Origin: Sphingobacteruim zhuxiongii
Lineage (GTDB): Bacteria > Bacteroidota > Bacteroidia > Sphingobacteriales > Sphingobacteriaceae
Direction: 5' to 3'
DNA length: 64,000 bases
Assembly (NCBI RefSeq): GCF_009557615.1
Contig: NZ_CP045652.1
Span: 1,302,001 to 1,366,000 of the forward strand
Shown in pieces: positions 18,938 through 28,933 of the stretch (its first letter is position 1; each line of letters begins with the position of its first letter). The notes beneath the pieces were generated by a model that was not told where the DNA came from, searched no databases, and worked only from the letters and a program-made list of their open reading frames with translations. Both the position numbers and the translations under genes were made by a program.

Positions 18938-18995
18938 AACGAGCTTCCGAACTCGATAAATCTTGAAATTATCGAAAGCGGAAGCTCGTAAAAAT
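18938..18995 (-). terminator. Long hairpin, probable terminator of the 144-aa membrane protein gene
   Basis: Arms ACGAGCTTCCG / CGGAAGCTCGT (11 bp) enclose a second helix CGATAA/TTATCG. On the minus strand it lies about 25 nt past the stop at 19019, with a T-rich stretch beyond the distal arm. It separates that gene from the metY promoter. Confidence 0.65.
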
Positions 18996-19018
18996 ATAAT
19001 ATTAGTAAATGCGAAGGC

Positions 19019-19453
19019 TTAGTAAGATCCAGCCTTTATATCACGCATCTGTATAATTTGATCGACGATGTAAACGGTATTACCACGCCATGGTAAAGCT
19101 CCTTTATATTCTTTGTAATGCAAATCAAAAACTTTACCGCTATTCACTTCGAGGATTCGGTAAATAGAGTCGTTTTCTATAGAGAACTCAAACTGATTAC
19201 TCGTTAACCCTGTTCCTGCCTTGCTCGTACCAAAGCCCTCTTGAATCAGTTTACCCTCATAGGTTTTAAATAGATTTCCTTTCTTTACAGCATAATTCAG
19301 GACTCCAGATTTGACTCCTTCACCAAATACAAAATAGTATTTCCAATAAATCAGACCGCCGCCTAACAAGACTAGAATTAAAAGCGTCCAACTGATAAAC
19401 TTACGAATTGCCGATCCACCTTTTTTAGGGACTTGGTTTGTTGTGGTTTCCAT
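19019..19453 (-). CDS. Single-span membrane protein of unknown function
   Basis: A 144-aa protein with a short basic cytoplasmic N-terminus (QVPKKGGSAIRKFI), one transmembrane helix (WTLLILVLLGGGLIYW) and an external domain of about 100 residues (VKKGNLFKTYEGKLIQEGFG onward). The conserved-looking YEGKLIQEG segment and the terminal IVDQIIQM region suggest a defined small beta-rich fold. I believe this type is widespread in Bacteroidota and has sometimes been mislabelled '6-phosphogluconate dehydrogenase'; it has no Rossmann motif, so that label would be wrong. It lies 111 nt downstream of dapA and may be read from the same transcript. Confidence 0.75.
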   Translation of the reverse strand: METTTNQVPKKGGSAIRKFISWTLLILVLLGGGLIYWKYYFVFGEGVKSGVLNYAVKKGNLFKTYEGKLIQEGFGTSKAGTGLTSNQFEFSIENDSIYRILEVNSGKVFDLHYKEYKGALPWRGNTVYIVDQIIQMRDIKAGSY

Positions 19454-19564
19454 GTTAAGATTATTTTGTCAGCAAACCACAAAAAAGATACCTAAAATAT
19501 AGAAGTTTATGGTAATCAGTTTCAATAGTAGCTATATGTCCGCAAATAAAATTGAAAATGTAAG

Positions 19565-20443
19565 CTAAGCTAGCTTCTTCATTTCCTGTTCGATGCCCTC
19601 TTGCGTCTGTTTTCCAACTGGTACTAAAGGTAAACGAACGGTATCAACACCAAAGCCTTTTTGTTTTAAAATATATTTTACTCCAGCTGGGTTTCCTTCG
19701 ATAAAACACAGGTCGGTAATACGCAATAAATCAGAATGGATAATTCTTGCTTGTTCGTAATTTCCTTCAAGGCATAGATGCGTAAGCGCTGAAACCTTAT
19801 TTGGGTAAGCGTTTCCTACAACTGATATAACGCCAACAGCGCCTAAAGCGATCATTGGTAAAGTTGCCGGATCGTCTCCGGAAATCAGCATAAACTCTTT
19901 CGGTTTGTCGCGCAGTATTTCGCTAAATTGTGCAAAACTACCTGATGCTTCTTTTATAGCGATAATGTTGTTAAAATCATTAGCTAATCGAAGTGTAGTT
20001 GCGGATGTCATATTGCTGCCGGTACGGCCGGGAACATTATACAATATAATTGGAAGGGGAGAGGCTTCTGAAATAACCTTGTAATGTTGGTATATACCCT
20101 CTTGCGTTGGCTTGTTATAGTATGGAGAAACTGATAGTATCGCAATATAATCCAAGACATCGAAATTTCGAGTTAATTCGGCAATTTCCATGGTATTATT
20201 GCCTCCAATACCAGCGACTAAAGGGATACGTTTATTGACGTGCTTCGAAGTAAATGCCCAAACCTGCTTTCGTTCCTCATTAGACAACGTAGCGGTTTCG
20301 CCCGTTGTTCCCAATGAAACAATGTAATCAATTCCCCCTTGGATTTGGTAGTCTATTAGTCTACCTAGGGTCTCATAATCCACAGATCCGTCTGCATTAA
20401 AAGGGGTAACTATCGCTACTCCTGCTCCTTGAAGCTCATTCAT
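19565..20443 (-). CDS. dapA: 4-hydroxy-tetrahydrodipicolinate synthase
   Basis: DapA condenses pyruvate with aspartate-semialdehyde in the diaminopimelate/lysine pathway, supplying peptidoglycan and lysine. The 292-aa TIM barrel shows the substrate loop GTTGETATL, the catalytic tyrosine in YNVPGRTGSN (about Y134) and the Schiff-base lysine in AIKEASG (about K162), plus the SGDDPATLP motif. Length is standard. It follows ligA by 29 nt on the same strand. Because it is adjacent to core housekeeping genes and all active-site residues are present, a biosynthetic role is favoured over a sugar-acid aldolase of the same superfamily. Confidence 0.94.
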   Translation of the reverse strand: MNELQGAGVAIVTPFNADGSVDYETLGRLIDYQIQGGIDYIVSLGTTGETATLSNEERKQVWAFTSKHVNKRIPLVAGIGGNNTMEIAELTRNFDVLDYIAILSVSPYYNKPTQEGIYQHYKVISEASPLPIILYNVPGRTGSNMTSATTLRLANDFNNIIAIKEASGSFAQFSEILRDKPKEFMLISGDDPATLPMIALGAVGVISVVGNAYPNKVSALTHLCLEGNYEQARIIHSDLLRITDLCFIEGNPAGVKYILKQKGFGVDTVRLPLVPVGKQTQEGIEQEMKKLA

Positions 20444-20472
20444 TCGTGTATAATTATTTAATTTAAGTATTT

Positions 20473-22530
<2,058 letters not shown>

Positions 22531-22611
22531 TTAAAACAACTATTTAATTAAATACGCAAACTAATGAGCAATAAAAGATAAACCAGTAAAAAACTTTGTT
22601 CAGCAGAACTC

Positions 22612-23646
22612 CTAATGATGAAAATTATTGTCTTTTAGCTGGGAGAATTTATGGATATTATTCAGATAAAAATCCCATACAATGGAATTCTTATATTGAC
22701 CAACTTTATTCTCCGGGCTTGAATATTTCTTTCGTTTTCTTGCTGTTTTGAAGAAGTTTTTGAAGAAATACTGATGCGCACGACTCACAGCCCATGCGTC
22801 CTTAGGCTTACGATCGACAAGGAATTTCAGTAATGCTGCGAGATCTAGCCAGAATCGTATTCCTATTTTCCATATCCCTTGAGTTATTGGTAGATTTTTT
22901 TGCATCATCTGCAGATTATTCCGGAAGTTCAAATAGGTTTTATGAGGGTTACTTGTGTTTAAAGTTCCTCCGCCCACATGATATACTAACGAATTCGGAC
23001 AATATCCAATTTTATAGCCAAGCTTCTTTAATCGCCAGCATAAATCAATTTCTTCCATATGTGCAAAGAAGTCCGCATCAAATCCTTCAGCTTCGCGCCA
23101 AGCGGATGATCGAATGAATAGGGCAGCTCCAGTAGCCCAGAATACCTCTTTTTCATCGTCATATTGGCCTTCGTCTTTTTCAACGCTTTCAAAAAGGCGC
23201 CCTCTACAGAATGGGAACCCGAAGTAATCGATATAACCACCGGCAGCGCCTGCATGTTCGAAATATCCTTTTTGATGATATGATTGGATTTTAGGTTGAA
23301 CTGCGGCCAATTGCGTATCCCGCTCCATCTGCGCAATAACAGGTTCAATCCAATTTTGAGAAACTTCTACATCGGAGTTTAGCAGTACAAAGTAATCTGC
23401 TTCGACGCGTTTTAAGATCTCATTATAACCGCCGGCAAATCCTAGATTCTGATCGTTCTTGAGGATAGTGAACTTGGGGTAATTCTCTTCAACATACGAT
23501 ATTGAGTCATCGGTAGAACCATTATCACCGATAACAAATTCAACATTTTGATAGGTGCTGTTAAACACGGATGGAAGGAATTTCTCCAAGAAAAATCGAC
23601 CGTTCCAGTTTAATATGACAACTGCTACTTTTGGATAATTAGTCAT
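22612..23646 (-). CDS. Family 2 glycosyltransferase
   Basis: This 344-aa GT-A-fold glycosyltransferase starts with VAVVILNWNG, and has GDNGSTDDS for the nucleotide sugar and a DxD-like LNSDVEVS near residue 92. An acceptor-side motif follows, WATGAALFIRSSAWREAEG with DADFFAHMEEIDLCWRLK. This pattern is characteristic of rhamnosyl-/ galactofuranosyl-like WbbL/RfbF transferases that build cell-surface polysaccharide. The hydrophobic C-terminal region is short and amphipathic, consistent with peripheral membrane binding. It directly abuts the acyltransferase gene (stop and start adjacent), suggesting that both act on surface lipids or glycans. Donor and acceptor cannot be assigned. Confidence 0.9.
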   Translation of the reverse strand: MTNYPKVAVVILNWNGRFFLEKFLPSVFNSTYQNVEFVIGDNGSTDDSISYVEENYPKFTILKNDQNLGFAGGYNEILKRVEADYFVLLNSDVEVSQNWIEPVIAQMERDTQLAAVQPKIQSYHQKGYFEHAGAAGGYIDYFGFPFCRGRLFESVEKDEGQYDDEKEVFWATGAALFIRSSAWREAEGFDADFFAHMEEIDLCWRLKKLGYKIGYCPNSLVYHVGGGTLNTSNPHKTYLNFRNNLQMMQKNLPITQGIWKIGIRFWLDLAALLKFLVDRKPKDAWAVSRAHQYFFKNFFKTARKRKKYSSPENKVGQYKNSIVWDFYLNNIHKFSQLKDNNFHH

Positions 23647-24513
23647 TTAACTCCTTCTTTTTCTTTTCCAACGACGATGAGACCATAACCAATATGCCGG
23701 CTCACTACGAATAATTTGCTCGGTAAACTGATTGTGAATATGGGTAATCTCATGTTCTTGATAATCGTCAGGATTCTCTATTAGTGTTGTAAATTTACAA
23801 GAATAGTAACCCCTTTTTTTCTTTCTTCTAATTTCACAAAATACAACAGGGTTTTTTGTCAATCGCGCAATGCGCTCTGTTCCTGTATAAACCAATGTAT
23901 CTTGGTTTAAGAATTCCATGAAATAATCTGAATCCTGATAAACAGGTGTCTGATCTGCTACAAACATACTGATATGCGGGATGTTTTTCAACTTTATCAT
24001 ATGCCGCAATATTTGTTTCATTGGAACCATCGTTGCTCCGAACCTGGTTCTGATGCGGTTATATACTTCGTTGAATACTTTATTATTTAACGGTTTGTAG
24101 ATAATTAGCTCAGGGGTATTCATCATTAAGGATAAACTATGAATGCCCATCTCCCAATTTCCATAATGAGCCGTCACGCCAATCACTGACTTTCCTTGAT
24201 TGATATGTCTAAAGACTTCCTCTGGATTTAATAATTCAATTCTCTCTCTTACGGACTTTTCAGAAATACTAGCCAATTTTACAATTTCTACCAATAAGTC
24301 GGGGAAATAGCGATAGAATTCGCGTGCAATTTCTTTTATTTCGGAGTCTGACTTCTCCGGGAATGCGTTTCTTAAATTCTCAAAAACAACCTTTTTGCGG
24401 TAGCCAACAATGTGGTAAATAAGTACAAAAAGTACATCCGATAGCAGATATAAGAACCAGAATGGTAATAATGAAACGATGTAAATAAATCCTGATACTA
24501 GTTTTTCTTTCAT
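23647..24513 (-). CDS. Lysophospholipid / lipid A acyltransferase (LpxL-HtrB family)
   Basis: A 288-aa inner-membrane acyltransferase of the LpxL/LpxM (HtrB) family, which adds secondary acyl chains to lipid A or related lipids. An N-terminal hydrophobic anchor (FIYIVSLLPFWFLYLLSDVL) is followed by the catalytic HX4E-type motif in TAHYGNWEMG. Further family blocks are the middle MFVADQTPVYQDSDYF and the C-terminal PAYWLWSHRRWKR, the latter diagnostic for this family. ATG 24513 is preferred over a GTG one codon earlier. It is transcribed with the GT2 gene and is divergent from the WbqC-like gene across a 73-nt spacer. Confidence 0.92.
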   Translation of the reverse strand: MKEKLVSGFIYIVSLLPFWFLYLLSDVLFVLIYHIVGYRKKVVFENLRNAFPEKSDSEIKEIAREFYRYFPDLLVEIVKLASISEKSVRERIELLNPEEVFRHINQGKSVIGVTAHYGNWEMGIHSLSLMMNTPELIIYKPLNNKVFNEVYNRIRTRFGATMVPMKQILRHMIKLKNIPHISMFVADQTPVYQDSDYFMEFLNQDTLVYTGTERIARLTKNPVVFCEIRRKKKRGYYSCKFTTLIENPDDYQEHEITHIHNQFTEQIIRSEPAYWLWSHRRWKRKRRS

Positions 24514-24533
24514 CACAAGTGATAAGTACTACG

Positions 24534-24561
24534 CAAATATCCCCAAATAAAGCTATTTTTG
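24534..24561. promoter_or_regulatory. Divergent -7 boxes of the acyltransferase and WbqC-like genes
   Basis: Within the 73-nt spacer, GATATTTG on the minus strand (24541-24534) and TATTTTTG on the plus strand (24554-24561) both fit the TAnnTTTG type. Both are well placed for the flanking genes, although neither has a clear -33 element. Confidence 0.45.
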
Positions 24562-24586
24562 CGGACATTTTGTTGTTTAATTAATT

Positions 24587-25195
24587 ATGTCATCAGGACT
24601 TTTGTTGCCGGCTTGCTATTTGCCGAACGTTTCATTCTTTCATGCTATCAAACAAAACGATCAACCTATTGTGATTGAGCAGTTTGAAAATTATCCAAAG
24701 CAAACCTTTCGTACGCGAACTCAAATCGGAACCGCAAATGGGGTGCTGAATCTTATTGTGCCGATTGTTCATGGTCGAAAAGAACGGGTTCGAATGAATG
24801 ATGTGAAGATTAACTACGATCATCCTTGGCAACGTCTGCACTGGTTGAGTATTCAAACAGCATACCGTAGTTCTGCATATTTCGAGTATTATGAAGATGA
24901 TTTCAGTGCTTTTTATGAAAAAGAATATGATTTATTATTGGACTACAATACCGAGCAAATCAAGCTGATTCTCAAGTTACTTAAGATAAATAGAGAAATT
25001 AGCTACTCTACAAGCTATACTGATGTGGAAGAGGGAATTGATTATCGTAAAGCGATACATCCACGAAAGCCTTCACCAATGGTTGATCCTAAACCTTATT
25101 ATCAAGTATTTGAAGACAAGACAGGATTTATTCCAAACCTTAGTGTTATTGATTTATTATTTAGTCAAGGACCTCAAGCGAAAAACTTCCTATAG
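24587..25195 (+). CDS. WbqC-like family protein
   Basis: A 202-aa soluble protein of the WbqC family, members of which occur in O-antigen and surface-polysaccharide loci and have an unresolved enzymatic role. Typical features are LLLPACYLPNVSFF at the start, the QTFRTRTQI strand region, VPIVHGRKERVRMNDVKI and the INYDHPWQRLHWLSIQTAYR signature, then YEKEYDLLLDYN. Its divergent neighbours encode a glycosyltransferase and a lipid acyltransferase, which supports a link to envelope glycoconjugates. No membrane segments. Start ATG 24587 opens directly on the conserved block. Confidence 0.88.
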   Translation: MSSGLLLPACYLPNVSFFHAIKQNDQPIVIEQFENYPKQTFRTRTQIGTANGVLNLIVPIVHGRKERVRMNDVKINYDHPWQRLHWLSIQTAYRSSAYFEYYEDDFSAFYEKEYDLLLDYNTEQIKLILKLLKINREISYSTSYTDVEEGIDYRKAIHPRKPSPMVDPKPYYQVFEDKTGFIPNLSVIDLLFSQGPQAKNFL

Positions 25196-25263
25196 TTTTA
25201 AATTAATTTGCTTTCAAAACAAATTGCTTTGGTTTATTGTTGTTCAATAAACCAGCAGTTTTA

Positions 25264-25926
25264 ATGAGAAAATTAATGTTACTAGCCCTTTTTTGTTGGG
25301 TGTCATTCAGTGCGGTTGCACAGCGGGGTGCTGATACCCTACACTATCGAAAAGTTTATTATTTCGGAGGAACTGGAATAGCGTTCCCATTAGGCAAAAC
25401 CAAACAGGCTTTGTCGACCAAACTATTTACAGGTAGTATGGGTTTGGATATTTCGCTTCGGAACCCCAAATACTATTTGCAGCCGACATTATATTTGATG
25501 AATTTTAAATATGATCAGCTGAATCCCGATTCGAAATATAACCGTGTCGTTGAGAATGCACGTGCTTCTATGTACGTCTTGTCGCTCGCTGGCGGTATCC
25601 GGCGTCAGTGGAATCGTCTAAATACCTATGCTTATATCGGTCCTGCAGGTGCCTTGAATATCGAACCTCGAGCGCAGGATGCCGGAAATAACGAATTGGT
25701 CGAACTGCACTATAAATACAGTATATCCCCTGCAGCAAAAATTGGAATTGGTGCCGACTATAAATTCAAGGGTTTTTTCTTAGGAACCGAATTAGGTTAC
25801 ATGCATAACTTTCGAGAGATTCAAGGAAATCCGGTCAATGTTATGACATTGATGGTCGGATTGAAATCTGATATTACAAGCTTGAAAGATAAGGTTGTTG
25901 ACGTTATCCAAAAGACAACAGAATAG
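25264..25926 (+). CDS. Outer-membrane beta-barrel-like protein (PorT-type layout)
   Basis: A 220-aa exported protein. The signal peptide (MRKLMLLALFCWVSFSAVAQ) is cleaved before RGADTLH. The mature chain alternates polar and aromatic residues in repeated short strands (YYFGGTGIAFPLG, YYLQPTLYLMNFKYD, LNTYAYIGPAGALNI, FFLGTELGYMHNF), the pattern of a small eight-strand barrel. It resembles PorT-like outer-membrane barrels of Bacteroidota, though no gliding or type-9 secretion genes are nearby. ATG 25264 is used, since the frame's earlier ATG (25237) would put nine unlikely residues before the signal. It follows the WbqC-like gene by 68 nt. Confidence 0.72.
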   Translation: MRKLMLLALFCWVSFSAVAQRGADTLHYRKVYYFGGTGIAFPLGKTKQALSTKLFTGSMGLDISLRNPKYYLQPTLYLMNFKYDQLNPDSKYNRVVENARASMYVLSLAGGIRRQWNRLNTYAYIGPAGALNIEPRAQDAGNNELVELHYKYSISPAAKIGIGADYKFKGFFLGTELGYMHNFREIQGNPVNVMTLMVGLKSDITSLKDKVVDVIQKTTE

Positions 25927-26023
25927 CTGCAAGTAGTTGCTTTTAAAAGAATATTAAAAAATTTAATAATCGTACAATATTTGAAAAGTTGCTTCGTTAA
26001 TGTATTGAATAGAAGAAAAAATA

Positions 26024-26084
26024 TTTAGGTTAATAATTGGTTTGGTAAATACCTGAGGTTCCCCGCCTTGGGTATTTTTTTTAT
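26024..26084 (+). repeat. Repeat copy 1: AT-rich lead plus terminator-like C-rich hairpin
   Basis: TTTAGGTTAATAATTGG, TTTGGTAAATACC, then a stem whose arms AATACCtgaGG / CCttgGGTATT (with G-U pairs) enclose TTCCCCG, ending in eight T's. It is almost identical to 26288-26344. This could be a terminator or the 3' end of a small RNA; see finding. Confidence 0.75.
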
Positions 26085-26287
26085 ATCGCGTTTTTGCGTG
26101 TGTTTCTATTGCAGAGTGAAACAGACGAAGTTGATGAAATCTGATATTCTGATCAATTCTATTGTCGACGAGTTGTAAAGGCTTACTATTTAAATCGAAT
26201 TGTAACAAAAAAAAGTGTAAATGATACACTTTTGAGATAATATAAGGCGTTTGAGAACGTTATAATGGTAAATTCATAATTTCATAA

Positions 26288-26346
26288 TTTAGGTTAATAA
26301 TTGGTTTGGTAATACCTGGGGTCCCCGCCTCAGGTATTTTTTTATG
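26288..26346 (+). repeat. Repeat copy 2 of the terminator-like C-rich hairpin
   Basis: Same layout as 26024-26084: identical 23-nt lead TTTAGGTTAATAATTGG plus TTTGGT, then hairpin arms AATACCTGGGG / CCTCAGGTATT enclosing a C-rich loop, ending in TTTTTTT. Differences between copies fall mostly at paired positions (tga/ttg versus tgg/tca), so the stem is maintained. Confidence 0.75.
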
Positions 26347-26411
26347 GATATGGAAATAAAAAAAGGATCGTAATTCCTACCGCTTACGCATTGAAATTTT
26401 CGATCAACAAG

Positions 26412-26987
26412 TTATTCCACATTACCTTCTGGCAGTATCGATCGAATTACACGACAAGGGTTGCCGACTGCTACAACGTTTGCTGGAATGTCTTTAGTAA
26501 CCACAGAGCCTGACCCGATTACTGAATTATCGCCAATGCTTACACCGGGATTAATAACGGTATTGCCACCAATCCACACCTGATTCCCGATTGTTATTGG
26601 TTTTGAAAATTCCCAACCTTCTGTTCTAAGTTTTGGATCAATTGGATGAGCAGCTGTAAAAAGACTTACGTTAGGAGCGATCATCACGTTGTCGCCAATA
26701 ATAACTTTGGCGCCGTCGAGAATTACAAGGTTATAATTGGAGTAAAAGTTTTCTCCAATCTCAATATTGTAACCATAGTCGCAACGAAAGGGAGGCTCGA
26801 CAAAAAAACGATTTCCAGTTTTTCCGAAAAGCTTTTTTATAATTTGATTCCGTGCTTTAACTTTTGTTGGATCCATCAGGTTGAATTCATGTAGTAATTT
26901 CTTCGCGTGCTGACGTTCTTGAAAGAGTTCACCGCCCATATCTAAGAATAGCTCTCCAGCTATCATCTTTTCTTTTGCTGATTTCAT
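26412..26987 (-). CDS. Sugar O-acetyltransferase (maltose acetyltransferase / NodL family)
   Basis: A 191-aa left-handed beta-helix (hexapeptide-repeat) acetyltransferase that uses acetyl-CoA to acetylate a sugar hydroxyl. The N-terminal Mac domain is clear (AKEKMIAGELFLDMGGELF, then HAKKLLHEFN). It is followed by FFVEPPFRCDYGYNIEIGENF, the active-site histidine region SLFTAAHPIDP, and the repeating VWIGGNTVINPGVSIGDNSVIG coils; the length is normal for maa/NodL. ATG 26987 is preferred over a GTG two codons upstream. It stands alone, so the physiological sugar is not indicated. Confidence 0.92.
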   Translation of the reverse strand: MKSAKEKMIAGELFLDMGGELFQERQHAKKLLHEFNLMDPTKVKARNQIIKKLFGKTGNRFFVEPPFRCDYGYNIEIGENFYSNYNLVILDGAKVIIGDNVMIAPNVSLFTAAHPIDPKLRTEGWEFSKPITIGNQVWIGGNTVINPGVSIGDNSVIGSGSVVTKDIPANVVAVGNPCRVIRSILPEGNVE

Positions 26988-27134
26988 ATACACTGTTTTG
27001 CTGTCCGGGGGAAAGATACGAAAATCGCAATTTGAGGCGATGAAATTTCAATTATTAATGAAGACGACATTTTTTTTTGTTAATTATCAGATATTCTGTA
27101 TTTTAGTAAAAACTAATTATAATTAAAGGAAACA

Positions 27135-27437
27135 ATGATACAGCTACTAATTAAGCCTTACCTACAGGTTTTTGATTATCGAAGTAAATCTTCAATCAAA
27201 GAGTTTTGGACTTTCTTTATTGGTGTCTATCTAATATTGATACTGCTTGGCATTGTTGGGAATCGTATCGGCGTTGAAAATCTTCGAATTTACTTCGCGG
27301 CATTGAGTTTCTTACCATTGGTAGCCCTAGGTTTCCGACGTTTGAATGAGGTAGGGATTAATAAATGGTTGTTTGTTATTCCTATCGCTGGGCTTTACCT
27401 AGCAGGCCTTCCCGCGAAAGGGCAGGAGTTGCGATAA
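27135..27437 (+). CDS. Small membrane protein, DUF805-like
   Basis: A 100-aa membrane protein. The start FDYRSKSSIKEFWTFFIGVY is the DUF805 signature (aromatic-x-R-x-S-x-x-EFW), followed by hydrophobic helices ILILLGIVGNRI, IYFAALSFLPLVALGF and WLFVIPIAGLYLAGL, and an RRLNEVGINKW segment equivalent to the family's RRLHD motif. DUF805 proteins have no established function. The ATG is well placed behind an AAAGGA ribosome-binding site, and the gene is monocistronic with its own terminator. Confidence 0.82.
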   Translation: MIQLLIKPYLQVFDYRSKSSIKEFWTFFIGVYLILILLGIVGNRIGVENLRIYFAALSFLPLVALGFRRLNEVGINKWLFVIPIAGLYLAGLPAKGQELR

Positions 27438-27469
27438 TAAGTATGTTGTAAATAACGAAAATCAAATAA

Positions 27470-27502
27470 GAAAGGGTTGTCTAATGTAGACAACCCTTTT
27501 AA
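27470..27502. terminator. Bidirectional terminator
   Basis: AAAGGGTTGTCTA / TAGACAACCCTTT hairpin with a short AATG-type loop and flanking A/T runs, between the DUF805-like gene (plus) and the nitroreductase gene (minus). Confidence 0.88.
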
Positions 27503-27535
27503 ATTAAATAAAACAAATCGTTTCTTTCAATATCT

Positions 27536-28168
27536 TTAGTTCAAGTTGATAACGAAATCTTCCTTGTTTACTCTAACTTTCTTTAAATTGACTAACCAGT
27601 CGTTTTGCTCATCGCGGTAACCTAACGCTAAGATAGTAACAGACTTAAGTCCTAATTTATCCAATTCCAATAGCTCATCTAATTGTTGATTATTGAAACC
27701 TTCCATCGGTGTAGCATCAACGCGCAATTCCGCTGCTGCCGCTATTGCAATTCCGAAACCAATATATGCTTGACGTGCCGCATGTTCGAAATGCAATTCT
27801 TTTGATTGAGTTTGAAAGCGAGCAAATAATCCGTTTTTGTAATCATCTGCAAAGCCTTCAGGTAACCCACGTTCTACTTGTTGTTGATTGAATGGTGCAT
27901 CCACACGTTCTTTAGTATACTCGTCATATGCAGCAAAGATCAATAGATGTGAAGCATCTACAATTTGCGTTTGTCCGAATGCGATAGGTTGGATTTTAGC
28001 TTTCAATTCTGGATTACTTACCTCAATAATCTTGAAGGGATGTAAGCCTGAAGATGTCGGTGCTAAACGTGCTGCTTCGATAATTTGATCAACTTTTTCT
28101 TGATCCACAGCTTGACCATTCATCTTTTTGGTCGCGTATCTCCATTGTAAATCTTGTATTAAACTCAT
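27536..28168 (-). CDS. Nitroreductase-family NAD(P)H oxidoreductase (NfsB-like)
   Basis: A 210-aa FMN-dependent flavoprotein of the nitroreductase superfamily, closest in layout to NfsB/YfkO: WRYATKKMNGQ near the start (FMN phosphate contact), IIEAARLAPTSSGLHPFKI, the mid-protein AARQAYIGFGIAIAAAAEL and VDATPMEGFNNQQL, and the C-terminal TILALGYRDEQNDW. Such enzymes reduce quinones and nitro-aromatics. It is 35 nt downstream of a TetR regulator with a strong palindromic operator, so it is probably induced by a small aromatic or electrophilic compound (inference). Confidence 0.92.
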   Translation of the reverse strand: MSLIQDLQWRYATKKMNGQAVDQEKVDQIIEAARLAPTSSGLHPFKIIEVSNPELKAKIQPIAFGQTQIVDASHLLIFAAYDEYTKERVDAPFNQQQVERGLPEGFADDYKNGLFARFQTQSKELHFEHAARQAYIGFGIAIAAAAELRVDATPMEGFNNQQLDELLELDKLGLKSVTILALGYRDEQNDWLVNLKKVRVNKEDFVINLN

Positions 28169-28203
28169 CGTGTTCTTTAATTTGTTATGTCCTATTATAA
28201 TTA

Positions 28204-28809
28204 TTAATTCGCCTTTATGGATTGAATAAAAGCATGTACCGTATCTTCTAATACTTCAGAAGGACAAACTTTGTCCCATTGATTCAAAGATAAAAGCTCA
28301 ATAGCCACTACGCCATGTAGAATAGACCAAAAACTACGGTATTTAATGCAGCTGCTTATATTCGTGTTTTTACTGCTCGCAATCAATTCATTGATAATAT
28401 CTAAAAGATATGTTGATAGCTCTTTGATTGACGAAACTTGTTGGTGCATTTCACAGGTAGGTAAACCTACGCCAAACATTAATTCGTAATCCTTTGGGTG
28501 CTTAGAGGCAAATAGCCAATATCCTTTAGCCACTTGCTGCACGCGTTTCTCAATGCTGTCACCAACGACAACGCAAGTTTCGATTTCATGCTTTAATGCG
28601 GCGAAACCTTCTGCAACGAAAAACGAAGTGATAGCTTCCTTGCTTTCAAAATGCTTATAAACAACGGGGACAGAATATTCAATAGCTTCAGCAATCTTAC
28701 GGATAGAAAGTGCTGCCCAGCCTTCCGCCTGCACGATCTCTCGTGAGGACGCAATTATCTGGTTTTTCACCTCTTGTTGTTGCCTAATCTTTCGCTCTGA
28801 TAAGCCCAT
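28204..28809 (-). CDS. TetR/AcrR-family transcriptional regulator
   Basis: A 201-aa repressor. The N-terminal TetR helix-turn-helix is clear: IIASSREIVQAEGWAALSI, RKIAEAIEYSVPVVYKHFESKEAITSFF. The C-terminal ligand domain (residues 70-201) resembles the TetR_C WHG-type domain, with the phrase KHPKDYELMFGVGLP typical of it. ATG 28809 is chosen; it lies just inside a 33-bp palindrome (28814-28846) that covers its own promoter, so it probably autoregulates and controls the downstream nitroreductase gene. The Cys residues (CVVVGD, PTCEMH) could sense electrophiles, though this is speculative. Confidence 0.92.
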   Translation of the reverse strand: MGLSERKIRQQQEVKNQIIASSREIVQAEGWAALSIRKIAEAIEYSVPVVYKHFESKEAITSFFVAEGFAALKHEIETCVVVGDSIEKRVQQVAKGYWLFASKHPKDYELMFGVGLPTCEMHQQVSSIKELSTYLLDIINELIASSKNTNISSCIKYRSFWSILHGVVAIELLSLNQWDKVCPSEVLEDTVHAFIQSIKAN

Positions 28810-28813
28810 TATA

Positions 28814-28846
28814 GTTACTTTTGTTAACAGTGTTAGCAAAAGTAAC
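28814..28846. promoter_or_regulatory. 33-bp palindromic operator of the TetR-nitroreductase operon
   Basis: GTTACTTTTG at 28814-28823 and CAAAAGTAAC at 28837-28846 are exact inverse complements, and the 13-nt interior contains TAACA g TGTTA. Only one base pair in the 33 breaks symmetry. It overlaps the -7 box of the divergent TetR promoter, so a bound TetR dimer would block RNA polymerase. Confidence 0.85.
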
Positions 28847-28866
28847 AATGATAATTAAATTGCAAA
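28837..28866 (-). promoter_or_regulatory. Promoter of the TetR-nitroreductase operon
   Basis: On the minus strand, TTTG (28866-28863), an 18-nt spacer and TACTTTTG (28844-28837) form a near-ideal Bacteroidota promoter about 20-30 nt before the TetR start codon. The -7 box is inside the operator palindrome. Confidence 0.78.
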
Positions 28867-28933
28867 AACAACATTTCTAAAACGACAAAAAGATGACATT
28901 TTACAATCAGAAAAAATAGATTTAACTTTAACT

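Noticed and set aside
25963..26229. Minus-strand ORF of 88 codons across the first repeat
   Set aside because: Overlaps the hairpin repeat, has low-complexity residues and no start signal; chance in AT-rich DNA.
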